From contig OX485803.1 in assembly GCA_950295325.1 (NCBI GenBank), forward strand, positions 18,350,001-18,414,000: a stretch of 64,000 bases of DNA, in the 5' to 3' direction. Under the pieces are notes generated by a model. That model was not told where the DNA came from. It ran no database searches and saw nothing but the letters and a program-made list of their open reading frames with translations. The stretch comes from Polytrichum commune (taxonomy: Eukaryota > Streptophyta > Polytrichopsida > Polytrichales > Polytrichaceae). How positions within the stretch are numbered: the first letter of the stretch is position 1; each line of letters opens with the position of its first letter. Positions 27,061 to 39,547 of this stretch are shown here, piece by piece. A program made the translations under genes and the position numbers.

Positions 27061-27805
27061 TACCTTGAGCATGAATCTTTTCAACTCGTTGTAGGAAGGG
27101 GTGAATTCCTCCGTGTCACCGCCAAGAACGTCCTCCATTGAGGCGTTGAGAATGAGTTCTTGAATATGGATATCGAGCTCCTCCCCCGATGTCAAAATAG
27201 GAATTTGACTCAACTACTCATAGGAGGAATCGCGTTTTGTTCCTCTAGAAAATGTTGGAGCATGAGAACCAGATTCATAGGTTGGACTTGGAGCAACGGG
27301 ACTCTTACCTTCTAGCTTAGAATGGGGGTTCATCTTCTTTTTCCCCTTCATGGTAGTCTTCTCCAATGATTTTTGAAGTTTTTCCATCTCTTTTTGTGCG
27401 GCTTTCTCCTCTGCTTCCTTTACTCTAAGCGCCTTCTTCCTATCCTCTTCTAGACGTCGGGATAGGGCCTTTGCCCTCTCATGCTCGTCTTCTATGCCCT
27501 GTAAGTCAATCATCTCAAAACCAGATTCTCCAACTGCCTCCCTTGACTTCCTAAGTTCAGTTTCAAAGGAAGGAGTGAAACTAGGAGCACAGTCAAGGTA
27601 CCAACCACCTCCAGTGAGATGTGAGGTTGACCATGTACGCTGTTGATTTGCTGAGAACATGCACGTGGAGTTAGACCTGTCAAGCCATGCTGAGAGGAAT
27701 ATAGGGAGATCTTCTTTTGTTATTGTTCCTTTTGCAAGGAGCTCGTACTTGAAATACTTGCGGGAAAGACACAGCTCATCATTAAATACCTTGCAATTGA
27801 CATAG

Positions 27806-29343
27806 CTGCCATATTAAAAACCAAAACACTATGCCAAATCAGATGTCACTAACTAAGCTTATATCATATAACACTAACTAAGCTTATATCAGATTACCCT
27901 CGCATCATATTCCACTTATAACACACAAATCTAACCTCATATCGGATTGACCTTAATACAAGCATATCTAGAAATCACATCAGAATGCACTTATAACACA
28001 CATATCTAGCCTCATATCAGAGTACACTTATACCAAGTATAGGTAGATATCAATAGCAACCATGTTTGTAGGTAGTAGAGTTTGAATACCAGAAAATGTG
28101 TCTCGGGACCGAGACACTCAAACTAGGCCCTGGAATTTCAGAGATTTCTAGGCTTATATGAAACTAGGCCCTAACTAAGCTTATATCAGGTTACCCTAAC
28201 TAAGGTTATATCAGACTCCCCTAACTAAGATTGTATCAGATTTCATTACCTAAGCTAATCTCAGATTGCACTAACCAAGCTTAAACCAGACTACCCTAAC
28301 TAAGCTTATATCAGATGTCACTAACTAAGCTTATATCAGATATCACTAACTAAGCTTATATCAGATTACCCTCACATCATATTACACTTATAACACAGAA
28401 ATCTAACCTCATATCGGATTGACCTTAATACAAACATATCTAGAAATCACATCAGAATGCACTTATAACACACATATCTACTATGATTATAGGTAGTAGA
28501 GTTTGAATACCAGAAAATGTGTCTCGGGACCGAGAGACTCAAACTCGGCCCTGGAAAATCAGAAATGTCTAAGCTTAAATCAGATTACCCTTATACCCAC
28601 AATTGCAAACTAACCTCATATCAGATTGCACTTGTAACCCACATATCTAACCTCACATCAGTTTGACCTTACTACTTGAATATCTAGACATCACATCATA
28701 TTTCACTGCAAACACACATCTCTACCCTCATATCAGAGTACCCTTATACCAAGTAAATCTAGATTTCAATATCAAATATCATTGTAGGGTTTAGAGTTTG
28801 AAGACCAGAAAATGTGTCTCGGGACCGAGACACTCAAACCAGGCCCTGGAATTTCAGAGATTTCTAGGCTTATATGAAACTAGGCCCTAACTAATGTCAC
28901 TAACTAAGCTTATATCAGATATCACTAACTAAGCTTATATTAGATTACCCTCACATCATATTAAACTTATAACACACAAATCTAACCTCATATCGGATTG
29001 ACCTTAATACAAGCATATCTAGAAATCACATCAGAGTGCACTTATAACACACATATCTAGCCTCATATCATAGTACACTTATAAGAAGTACCTGTAGATA
29101 TCAAACATTGCTAACTAACCTTATATGAGATTAAACTTATATCAACCATATATAACCTCATATCAAATTTCACATATAACCCTTAATACAACCAAATGTA
29201 GAGCATACACCAGATTTCACATATAACACAAATTTCTAACCTCATATCAGATTACCCTAATACCTCAAAGTGCATACTAACATCATATGAGAGTACACTT
29301 ATAACACACATATAGAACTGTAGTATGAAAGGAGAGAACTCAC
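27806..29343. repeat. Satellite-like intron repeat of the same family
   Basis: Short units such as CTAACTAAGCTTATATCAGAT alternate with the ATCTAACCTCATATC unit of the neighbouring intron. Palindrome copies stand at 28098, 28519 and 28814, each preceded by GTTTGAATACCAGAAAAT or a close variant. Confidence 0.9.
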
Positions 29344-31320
29344 CGAAAGATAACTCTTCGGACAATCAAGTCTGTCCCGTTAAATCCCTCAAATTCGTGA
29401 GTTTTGTTAAAGGCCTCCTGCCCTCGGAAGAATGTGGGAAACGCGTTGTCCCATAATTTCATTCTACAGTCCTCGATGTATGCAACCAAGGTCAAGGGCT
29501 CGCTGGGTAGTGCAAAGTTGATAGCAAGTCCGTCTTGGCGCAAAGTGTCTTCAAATATAATGGAAGCCTGATCGGATATTTGTATATACAGAGAGTGAAT
29601 ATGAACAAGAATTTGAGCAACATCGATTCATATATTGAAATAACCGTGAAACCAAGAGAAAGACCAATTAATGTAAGGGATCAAATCAAGTAACACCGAA
29701 CTAAAGGGTACATAGGGGATTATGTACTCACTCCTTCCCAAAAACATGCCTTGGCTAGGAATGCCTGCAATTTGTCCTCATTGGTGGGCTTGGTTGGCAG
29801 TTTGCGAGCCTCACGTGTTGATGAAGAGGAATTGAAATATTCCAACCATTTGATTTTACAAGCGGGTGATGCTTTTGCAGTAGCGATCAACTGCAATTTC
29901 TCTAAGTTGAGCTCGGGTGCAATTGAGTTAAGAGTATAGTGACGCGCAATCTGTGACCCATAGAGCAATATATTAAGATCATGGAGATTAATGAATTACT
30001 TGAAAAATGTAGAATGGGTTTTAAAGTAGTGGACATACCTCCCGAAGCCATCCATCTGTCAAGTCTGGGTTTGCCACACAAACTAGTTGTGACATTTTCT
30101 TATGAAGTGCCTCGGCTCTCTTTGAAGCAGCGACCTTCATGGCGGCTGCTTTTTCAGCAGCAGACACCTCTCCATCCGTTTGCTCAAGAAGTTGACGAAC
30201 GCCTTCATCTGCAGCAAGTGCCAGTTCGTGCTGGAAAGGGATTACCATAGTTAGTTTGTAATCAAACAACTGCGACAAAAAGGTGTTATGAAAGCACATA
30301 AAGAAACAAAAACATTCAAACATCAATTATAAGTACCAAATGTTGAAAGAGATTAGATATAAGAATAATCACATCAGCAAGCATCAACATCACATCATAC
30401 CTGGAAGATGAAGCTCGTGAATACATGTAGATTTAATGAATACCATGTCTTCTTTGAAGTTTGAGATTTATTGCACCTTTTAATGTCAGAGGGAGGCAAA
30501 ATGTCTTGGTACTGTTCGAGCGGCATAAGTCCATACTTCTGCACCCTAAATAGAGTGTGAATTGTGTTTGTCTTCACGTGAGAGTCTTCCGTATGTCTAC
30601 AAGTAACAATCATATATTAAAGACAAGAACAACATAATATATGTACATAGATGAAAACCTCAAAAAATGGACTTAGAAAACTTACTTGTTGATATTATGC
30701 ATAACTTGCATAACAATACCAATTTTTCCCTTGGTGTCAAGGAGGATGCTATCCACCAAAAAATGCCAGGACTCTTCTGTTTTGTGAAGTCGTTCAATAT
30801 GGTTCAACCAAGCCTGCCGCCTATGGTTCCCGTCACAAACAAAGAACATCAAATTCGTAAAACCGGCTAACTCTGGAACGGACAGAAGAAAGGAGTTGAA
30901 TTGTTCATTTTTGGCACTCTAAATAGGACCCCACGATGCCTTATCAGCCTCAGTAACCTCATGTGTTTTCCCTTCTTCATTTGTTATTGTCACATAAAAT
31001 ACCGAGGCACCCTCTCTATACCCATGCACAAACTCCTGCTCCAATTTAGCAAGATCACTTGGGAGAGTTGGCCTCACCATAGGCATGGCCAACATTCTGC
31101 ACAAGGGAATAGGGAACCTTGAGGAACTCAGGGGTTGGACTCTCAGTCGAGAAATCGTGGCAACAGAATTAAGTTTTTGTCGGGTCCTGATATCATCTTC
31201 ATCCCCTTCATATGGATCTCTATCTCCAAGCCCCTCTTCATCCTCATCCTGACCCTCTTCATAATAGTCTAGAGAAAACAGAGAAAGAGCAGGAACATCC
31301 TCCATTGCGTTGTTCTCTAC

Positions 31321-33446
31321 CTGCAAAATATATGTACTAGTTAATCAAGGAGAGAACATGAGCTCAGCTGCCATCAGTTATAAGTGTATGTGGTATTGTT
31401 TGACCATCAAAAGACATGTCTCGGGACCGAGACACTAGTACTAGGCACAAATATTCAACTCATGAAATAGTGATCCTTACATCGGATCACCCTCTTAGCT
31501 CACATTGCAAATTTACAATATATCAAATTACACTTATATCAGGTTACACTTATATAAGATTACACTCATATCAGGTTACACTTATATCAGATTACACTTA
31601 GAGCCCCTAAAGTCATAGTGAGGTGGAAGAGTTTAATAGTCTCAAATAGTCTCTCGGGACCGAGAAACTAGAAATCAACTCTAAAATTCAATTTCAAACC
31701 TACCTATCCTTACAGATATCAAACCTTAGATCAGATTACACTTCTAACAAACATTTCTAACATCATATCAGAGTACACTTATAACAAGCATATCTAGATA
31801 TCAATATCTACTATGATTGTAGGTAGTAGAGTTTGAAAACCAGAAAATGTGTCTCGGGACCGAGACACTCAAATTCGGCCCTGGAATTTCAAAAATTTTG
31901 AAGCTTAAATCAGATTACTCGTATACCCACAAGTCCAAACTAACCTCATATCAGATTGCACTTGTAACCCACATATCTAACCTCACATCAGTTTGACCTT
32001 AATACTAGCATATCTAGACCTCACATCAAATTGCACTTCAAACACACATGTTTGGTGTCAAATCAGAGTACCCTTATACCAAATAAATCTAGATTTCCAT
32101 ATCAAATATCATTGTAGGGTTTACAGTTTGAATACCAAAAATTGTGTCTCGGCACTGAGACACTCAAACTCGGCCCTGGAATTTCAAAAATTTCAAAAAT
32201 TAAATCACATGTCTCGTATACCCACAAGTCCGAACTAACCTCATATCAGATTGCACTTGTAACCCACATATCTAACCTCACATCAGTTTGACCTTAATAC
32301 TAGCATATCTAGACCTCACATCAAATTGCACTTCAAACACACATGTTTGGTGTCAAATCAGAGTACCCTTATACCAAATAAATCTAGATTTCCATATCAA
32401 ATATCATTGTAGGGTTTACAGTTTGAATACCAAAAATTGTGTCTTGGCACCGAGACACTCAAACTCGGCCCTGGAATTTCAAAAATTTCAAAAATTAAAT
32501 CACATGTCTCGTTTACCCACAAGTCCGAACTAACCTCATATCAGATTGCACTTGTAACCCACATATCTAACCTCACATCAGTTTGACCTTAATACTAGCA
32601 TATCTAGACCTCACATCAAATTGCACTTCAAACACACATGTTTGGTGTCAAATCAGAGTACCCTTATACCAAATATATCTAGATTTCCATATCAAATATC
32701 ATTGTAGGGTTTACAGTTTGAATACCAAAAATTGTGTCTCGGGACCGAGACACTCAAACTCGGCCCTGGAATTTCAAAAATTTTAAAAATTAAATCACAT
32801 TACTCGTATACCCACAAGTCCAAACTAACCTCATATCAGATTGCACTTGTAACCCACATATCTAACCTCACATCAGTTTGACCTTAATACTAGCATATCT
32901 AGACCTCACATCAGATTTCACTTCAAACACACATGTGTAGTCTCATATCAAAGTACCCTTATACAAAGTAAATCTAGATTTCCATATCAAATATGATTGT
33001 AGGGTTTACAGTTTGAAAACCAGAAATTGTGTCTCGGCACCGAGACACTGAAACTCGGCCCTGGAATTTCAAAATTTCTACGCTTACATCAGATTACCCT
33101 AATACCCAACATAGGTAACTAACCTTAGAAAACCTAACACTTGTAATCCACATATCTAACCTCACATCAGTTTGACCTTAATACGTCCATATCTAGACCT
33201 CACATCATATTTCAAGAACTCCAAGAACGACACAAAACCCTCACCTTCACCCTCAACCGTCAACCCTCCCCCTCACCAGAATTGTCTCCCTCGGCAGGTA
33301 TAGGTGTCTACCTTATTTCAGTTCACAATCTTGGATCTCCGAACACTATGCAAAAAAATAAAATTCAGGGTGTTTTTGTGTGGGACAACGTACCTCTTCC
33401 CCGAATTGCTGTTCTTCATTGTCCATTCTTGCTTCGCGAAGATCAC
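31321..33446. repeat. Satellite-like intron repeat with a 295-bp tandem array
   Basis: Between about 31930 and 33215 a unit of about 295 bp repeats four times with few differences (TGACCTTAATACTAG at 31994, 32289, 32584 and 32879). Each unit holds one palindrome of the GTGTCTCGG-CCGAGACAC type. Copies of the palindrome lie at 31416, 31649, 31849, 32144, 32439, 32734 and 33029. Recurrent open frames on the plus strand here are only repeat translation. Confidence 0.92.
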
Positions 33447-34149
33447 CTTTATCAGCGCCTTGATCGAATTCGCCAAGGATCTGTTAAGTGTATATGTCCG
33501 GTGCTCATTAGCTATGAATTTGGCCTTATACAGTGTTAGCATTTGAAAGACCCCTTACCCTAAACCCAAAACCATTCAAGTCACCAATTGATTACAATCT
33601 TTACAAACCTGCTCCTCACTTTGATCTGATGTTGAGGCACTGGAGGTTGCCTCAGGTTGAACCTGTGTCTGCGTCATTCCCTGTTCCAGATACCCAAACC
33701 AAACCCAATTCACAATCCCCCACCAAACATAAAACACAACATAAAGGAGCCGATACCATTGCCCACACAACAAGGGAATTTAGAGAGTCTCATCTGTTCC
33801 AACTATCCGTGATAGAACTTAACATTATGATTGCACATATAAAAATTTCATTATGATTGCAGATAAACATCACCTCACTGCCCCCTTTGTCAACTTCGTT
33901 GTCTTCCTCCGATACAGGAAATAATACTACTGGAGCTACCTCTGAAACATCAAACGTTTTTTCCCCTTTGGAACCTCTACCTGCGCCCCTAGAAGAATTA
34001 ACCCCTCGTCTACCCATTGTTGTCCGCAAGTTGTACGGCGTTCCTAAGCTCCCTCTTGATTCTAACCTTTGCTTTCTCTCAATACGCCTCTGTTTTTCAA
34101 TAGTCCTCCTAATCTCTCGATCTGCTCTCGCTCTCGACATAGTGTTCAT

Positions 34150-35477
34150 CTCTAATAATATTGAAGCAAACAGATCTTATATATCATTGTCAACTCTGTC
34201 ATAATTAACATCTATTCTCCATCATTATGTTCACATTTTGGATAATTGTGTTCACATTGGATTTAGATAATTAATCTGCATTTCCTTGACTTATTCCTTT
34301 GTTAATCCACACAACATTAATACACTACAATTGGCGGCACTAAAACCTATTCTACATAATAGAATCCTGCCATGTCACATATTTGGTGGTTGATAAAGTA
34401 TTGACTATTATTGTAGTACATTCTTTTCCTACATGAAACATGGTGTCCAGCATTTACATAAATAAACATTGACTATTAATTGATCTAACATGTTATCAAA
34501 TATTCGCGCATTGGTGTCTACCCTAGGTGTATATAATACCCGATTGCTTGTACCCATTCCTTCATGTCATCTCATCATATTCTTCTCCAATGGGTACTGA
34601 CTCAAGTCTCCCAAGCCCCGCTCCTTTAGGTTCTCCTAGTACATCTCAAGTTCACACCACGTTGTCCATCGATGGTTTCGCAGTTGTCAACAACATGAAG
34701 ATTGACAACCCACCTGACTCCTCAGTTACTCCGGCGGTCGTGGTTCAAAGTCCACATGCACGGACTCCATCCTTGCAAGCGGATGTTGCAACGCTGATAG
34801 AGGACTTGTCTACTTTACAGACTCATGCATATTCTAGAGCAGGGGTTATTAAACCGGGCACGTACTCTAGATCTGTATTAAGGAGTTTCCCACTTCCCAA
34901 ACGACAAAAACTCGGTTGCGCAGGATGCACTGCAGTTCATAGTTTAGGGATTGACCATTGTCATAAACATGATGGTGACAAAAATGGCAAAGGGCCCCAT
35001 AAGCGTCTTTGTCGTTAATCACAATGTAGCATTCTATTGTTTGGGATTTATTATTGCAGAGCTGCTATCATGCTCTCCACATTATTCGTGGCGGCCGTCA
35101 TTCTTATGGCCTTATTTGCCAATATATATTATAACCAACAATGTTTAGAGTGTATGTCTGTTCTTGGTTTCTACTATTTGAAAACAGGTAAACATAACAC
35201 CTTGTGAGTGTATATGATACGCCCACCTCTTTTGCTCTATTTATATTGGAATATTATATTTGAAATAGATATCGGTTTCTTACCTATCTGGGACTTGCAT
35301 CCAAAAATGGTTTTTCAGCCGTCTTTCAGCTTACTCTCCATGTCTCTCTATTATCTTCTGAAATTTTGCTTGCTGGTACATAAATTACCAGTTTGCACAG
35401 TAATTTGTTCCCTCTTATATATTCATGCCATTTCAATGTTCACAGTACTTGTTTTGTTCAGAGTTCTGTGGTATACT
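34150..35477. promoter_or_regulatory. Divergent control region of E1
   Basis: It separates the leftward ParB-methyltransferase-like start (34149) from the rightward transposase start (35478), so both promoters should lie here. It is AT-rich and includes a 142-codon frame at 34590-35018. No specific box can be assigned. Confidence 0.5.
34590..35018 (+). CDS. Small E1 reading frame with Cys/His-rich C-terminus
   Basis: From the ATG at 34590 the frame encodes 142 aa: a Ser/Pro/Thr-rich first half (MGTDSSLPSPAPLGSPSTS), a hydrophobic-polar middle (LQADVATLIEDLSTLQTHAY), and a basic end with KRQKLGCAGCTAVHSLGIDH and then CHKHDGD and a final LCR. The spacing CxxC...HCxxH could bind zinc. No relative is seen in the corresponding space of E2. 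It lies between the two divergent promoters and might be an extra exon, an accessory protein, or chance. I do not recognise it. Confidence 0.35.
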   Translation: MGTDSSLPSPAPLGSPSTSQVHTTLSIDGFAVVNNMKIDNPPDSSVTPAVVVQSPHARTPSLQADVATLIEDLSTLQTHAYSRAGVIKPGTYSRSVLRSFPLPKRQKLGCAGCTAVHSLGIDHCHKHDGDKNGKGPHKRLCR

Positions 35478-38400
35478 ATGGCCCTGCTTCATGCTGAACC
35501 TCATTATGTTCCGGTCCTCTTTCCATTAGGTGAAGACGGTCATGCTATAGTCACTTGTGCAACATTGAGTTTGAGGTTTCAATATCGTGAGGTCACTATC
35601 TTTGTTGAAGAAGAAGTTTTTGACGATCATACCGGTCTAGTTTCACATGCAGTTCGTCAGACTAGAGTAGATAATGACGTCGGTACGTTCTGGTTGTTGA
35701 AGCCTGGAAAATATCGTGTATATGGAGTCTCCGAGTCTATGTTTGAGTGTTCCACTAAACTTCTAACACCCAAGGAGTCTTCCACTGTTAGCATTGAGAG
35801 ACCGGTGCTGTCTAAGGTCAAAATTGAGCCCGGTCTAAATACAATTTATGAGTTGAGTGATGATTCCGACGGCAATGTTGAATTCTTAAAATCAGCGAGC
35901 AGAGTCCAAGCTTCGTTGTCTCCACAAGTAGTTCGCAAGGAAACAACTCCTCCTGTTAGTCCGTCTCCTAATCCTGGTCAGGCCAAGGTTGTGGCAAGTC
36001 CTCTTGTCAGTATCATTCATTCATTGATGCGCCTTGGAGCTCGTAAGCGGTCCAAAAGTGTATTATCTCGAATTAACTTTGATGCGATCAGATTCCAGCA
36101 GGTTGATTACCTTCCTCCTCGTTACGATGGGGATGTTATCTTCGAGTTTCCACCTTTAGGTGACCATGGCCATAATACAAAGGCCAAGCTGCTTCGTGGA
36201 ATGGATAGAAGGTACGATGGCCATGCTTGGACTCGCACAATTACATCCAATATTCAAAATGATCTGAAGCTTTTGTTTCGTGCATCTTCTTGTTTGGGCC
36301 ACCTCCGTTGCGACAATCCTGCCTGTGAGTATCTTCAGCGAGACCATAGGACTTCCAAAGTGAATGAAACAGAGTGGGAAGGATTATCTGAGAAATTGTT
36401 TGAAGTGGGTTCCAAGCCTCCAACTGGTTCGACCGTTGTTTGCGAATCATGTAACGTCCCTCCCACCTGTGTTGCTGTCTGCACTGCCAAGATATACTAT
36501 GTTACCGCGACACCTCACATGACGAGGGCTTGTGTGCACTTGGGATCTCACGACCATCCCGTCAAGTCAGGTGATCATCGGGACTTCATCGATTTGACAA
36601 ACACCTTGATTGGGGATCAAGTCGAACGCACCCCATCAGCCACTCGCTCCGCTATTGTGCTTGAAACTGCAAAGGAAGTACTGGGCCCACTCCTCTTTGC
36701 TAAAGAAGGTGACCCACAAAAGATCTTGGAGCTGGACGAGCTGCAAGTTATTTTCGATCGGTGTAAGCACCTCACCTCGCCCAACATTCGTAACGCAGTC
36801 ACCACGTTCAGGACTATGCGTCGCTTTGGAGTCATGGACAGTATTACCAAGTTACGCGGTGCTAGCAATTGGAGGTTCGTGCAACAGAATAGGTTTCTAG
36901 GGCAAGGAGCAGACATGGACAAGGTCTTTGTCTTCAAGATGTCTGAAGTTGGACCGGGCAGCGGAGTCGACCTTGTCAAACGAATGCAACCCGGTGGTGA
37001 CTTGGAGAACTCCTGGATAATGTTTGACCATGTCAAACGTGTCAGGTCGTGGACGACAATGGCTTGCCATGTGTACGATTCCACATATTGCCGTGTCATG
37101 ACCATCGCAGTATGCGACATGCAGTCTGAAGATGTTGCAGCCCAATCAGTCGTATGGAAGAACCTGAACGCTCTCATGGCTCAACATGGAGTGGACAAAG
37201 TCAATTTTAAAGGTTTCATGGCCGACAGTGCCCAAGCCAACTGGAATGTTGTTCGAATCATTTATGGAAGTGGAGATGTGTCTGAGAAGATGGTGGATAG
37301 AGAGAGGACTTGTCTTTTCCATTGGACGCAGTCCTTGGAGAAACATACCAAGGCCGATATCCGTCAAGACCTGCAACATCAGCATCGAATACTATGCCAG
37401 CAATACAAGAATGCAAAATCAATGGCGGAGGCCGAGACAAAGTATTTGGCAATTCGGGCATGGTGGATGTCATCCGGAGCAGCAACTGAACAAGGTCTAC
37501 CTCGATTGGAGCTCTGGCTGGCCTTCTGGCATTTCCGTTACCGCCAATGGGGTGGATTTATGGAGTTGGTAAGTCTATGCTTCCCTTTATATTTCCTGTA
37601 TAGTTCCCACTTTATGCTTCAACTACATTGATTCTGCCATTATTATAATTCGGACTGTATGGGCATTGCAGGATCTAAGTGAAGCTGAACTAGCGGAAAT
37701 GCCATCCTGTAACCTTGCTGAATCTATCCACAACAAGTGGAAGCAACAATCTGGCGATTGGGGCAGCGACCTTTATGTGGCAACAATCAATGACTTCGTG
37801 CGTGCTTTCATGCAGTGCTCAGCATATTCCCAATTCCTAAAGGGAGAGAACCCTGGAACTGGACCGTCGAAGGAGGAATTGAAGCTGAGGCGTGCTCAGA
37901 GGTCTGCTGTAAAAACAAGAATCTCGAAACCGCTGCATGAGGCCATCTTGAAGATGCCTGGCGGTGACGAGTGGTGCACCAGGACTCCCCACCTGGAAGG
38001 GGAAGAGGTATTTGTTTCTCTGAAGCGTAAACCGGATACTGCTTTCGGTGACGAACGTGAATCTCACAGGCCAGACAAGATCAGTATATCCCGACCACGC
38101 GTCCAAACCAGATCTGCCCGACTGAACGATTCTCCACCTCCTGTGACAACTCCAGATTCTCCCACAACTCCATATTCTCCCACAACTGCAGATGAAAACC
38201 AACCGCAATTTCCAACACACGACGCTCCGCAGCGGGTGGATCGGCACCACGTCACCGCGATTGAGGAGACATTATGCAACCCTGCCCAGTGGCACATCGC
38301 ACGGCTGCATAAGACATCTGCGAAGGCTTGCTTTGCTCTACAAGCAATCACCAAGAAGAAGTGCGTCGCTCGGATTGTACAAGACGGGAAGAGCACCGCT

Positions 38401-39137
38401 GCACCTACCTACTCAGGCCTCATGGATAACTATCGGAAGAAGAGATTGGACCCTCAAGACTTTTTTTCTGCAATGACGACATTGAGAGATGCGTTAAGGG
38501 TACAAAAAGGAGGTGGGTGGTCTCAGTCCTGAACGTTCCGGAGGTATGGCCGGTTAAGTTGGGGACCAACTTAACCTGCAAAGAGATCCTCTCTTTAGAA
38601 AACGCAAGATTTAGACTGCCCCAGCGGAAGGAGATGACACCTTCCAGAATTTTTCAGGACCACCCGTTACCTTTGGACTTAGCAAGCTACACGACTCCTG
38701 CATATCCGGATGAGTTTCCCACCCAGCGTTCAAGGAAGTTGATTAGGCGCAACAAGAAGGCCCCGTCAACAAAACACGCCAATAATTGTGCCTCAGCCCT
38801 ATCACTGAAAGCCAAAGTGCACAAATTGTGCATGCTTCCAGCCCCTGCCTTAGGATGCATCGTCTCGTTGGATTCCGGCACGCCCCCAAAGGTTCAGCAA
38901 TACTACTTGACGATTTCGCAGCTGCCAGCATGCACTTGTCCTAACTTCAAGGACATGGCGACTAAAGCAATTGGAAAAAGGGGTCAATGGGCCAACTGTA
39001 AGCATTTGTACTATTTGTTTACTGTAGTCTGTGGTTTGGACTCAAAATCAGACACGTTCATTCATGCAGCTAGTTTTAGCTTCAACGAAGTGAAGCGAGT
39101 TTTGGAAGGTGGTTTGCTGAAGTACCTTGACTCTTAG
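35478..39137 (+). pseudogene. E1 MULE-like DDE transposase with SWIM zinc finger, one-base frameshift
   Basis: Exons 35478-37568 and 37672-39137 join in phase (a GT-AG intron of 103 bp). The start MALLHAEPHYVPVLFPLGED aligns with the E2 start. Middle: a Cys/His cluster (HLRCDNPACEYL, VCESCNVPPTC). Likely catalytic core: WIMFDHVKR (D517), GFMADSAQANW (D583), ERTCLFHW (C612, H615) and CNLAESIHNKW (E714), the DDE pattern of the MULE group. C-terminal SWIM finger CxCx(n)CxH at about residues 1118-1142 (CTCPNF...ANCKH). The T7 run at 38461-38467 has lost one base relative to E2. Restoring frame there gives FFCNDDIERC, matching FWFCPDDIKRC of E2, for a protein of about 1185 aa. There is no other break, so a sequencing or assembly slip is possible. 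It would bind the terminal repeats and cut and paste the element. Confidence 0.8.
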
Positions 39138-39547
39138 AGTTTTCTGTTTCTTTAAAGTAACATATGTATGTAAGATTTGTTATAATCATGATGTAGTGAG
39201 ACTAAAAGGGCCACTACAAGACATTTGACGCACCACATGTATTTCGTTGTTCCAAAGTTGCGTGACCTTTTTAGAGTACCACTAATTCTCATTATACTGA
39301 AACAATACGTGTTTGACTTGAGACAAACCCATATTTATTACTGATATTAGTTCCAAATGTTCAATTTAACACCCTAAACCATATTTCTCACTGATACAAT
39401 AACATTTTTTCCTGTATCAGAGCCCTTAATTGTCCACGGTCATAGGTCACACTGTTCACTAAGTTTAGAAAAAAATTACTAAAAATAAATTTAGTCCAAC
39501 AATACCATAAATTTACTACTTAAAATAACATTTTAATCAAAATATCT
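39138..39547. other. E1 right-hand non-coding end
   Basis: About 400 bp between the transposase stop and the right terminal repeat. AT-rich, no coding; probably the 3' UTR of the transposase and the element end. Confidence 0.6.

Larger units (their letters stand above)
23984..34149 (-). pseudogene. E1 ParB-like / DNA amino-methyltransferase-like gene, two in-frame TAG stops
   Basis: Exons with GT-AG borders that join in frame are 34149-33874, 33680-33609, possibly 33524-33447, then 31320-30686, 30596-30401, 30230-30039, 29950-29732, 29567-29344, 27805-27064, 25466-25119, 24960-24687, 24577-24370 and 24272-23984. The start is basic (MSRARADREIRRTIEKQRR). The exon at 31320 carries PIPLCRMLAMPMVRPTLPS and, near 30830, VCDGNHRRQAW, a ParB/Srx-type GNHR motif. 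Then come a helical middle, a coiled-coil-like charged stretch (27.3-27.5 kb), DLILADIPEG (motif IV position, 25.39 kb), GAIVLFHPF, PREKSVLLMQMLIEA (motif X-like), and IILDCTAATG with AALEADVDIFE (motif I). This order is that of beta-class N4-cytosine/N6-adenine methyltransferases. The catalytic tetrad reads DIPE rather than D/N/S-P-P-Y/F/W, so activity is doubtful. TAG stops at 30919-30921 and 27214-27216 break it; flanking homology with E2 continues past both. Confidence 0.7.

Noticed and set aside
31993-32786. Recurrent plus-strand frames with the same protein (starting MTLILAYLDLTSN)
   Set aside because: They are translations of the 295-bp intron satellite and occur once per unit.
31930-33215. 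Regularly spaced palindromic repeats resembling a CRISPR array
   Set aside because: The period is about 295 bp and the spaces are themselves near-identical; the host is a plant.
35208-35477. Upstream extension of the E1 transposase frame beginning MYMIRPPLLLYLYW
   Set aside because: The E2 counterpart starts at the position matching 35478; the extension is hydrophobic and has no counterpart.
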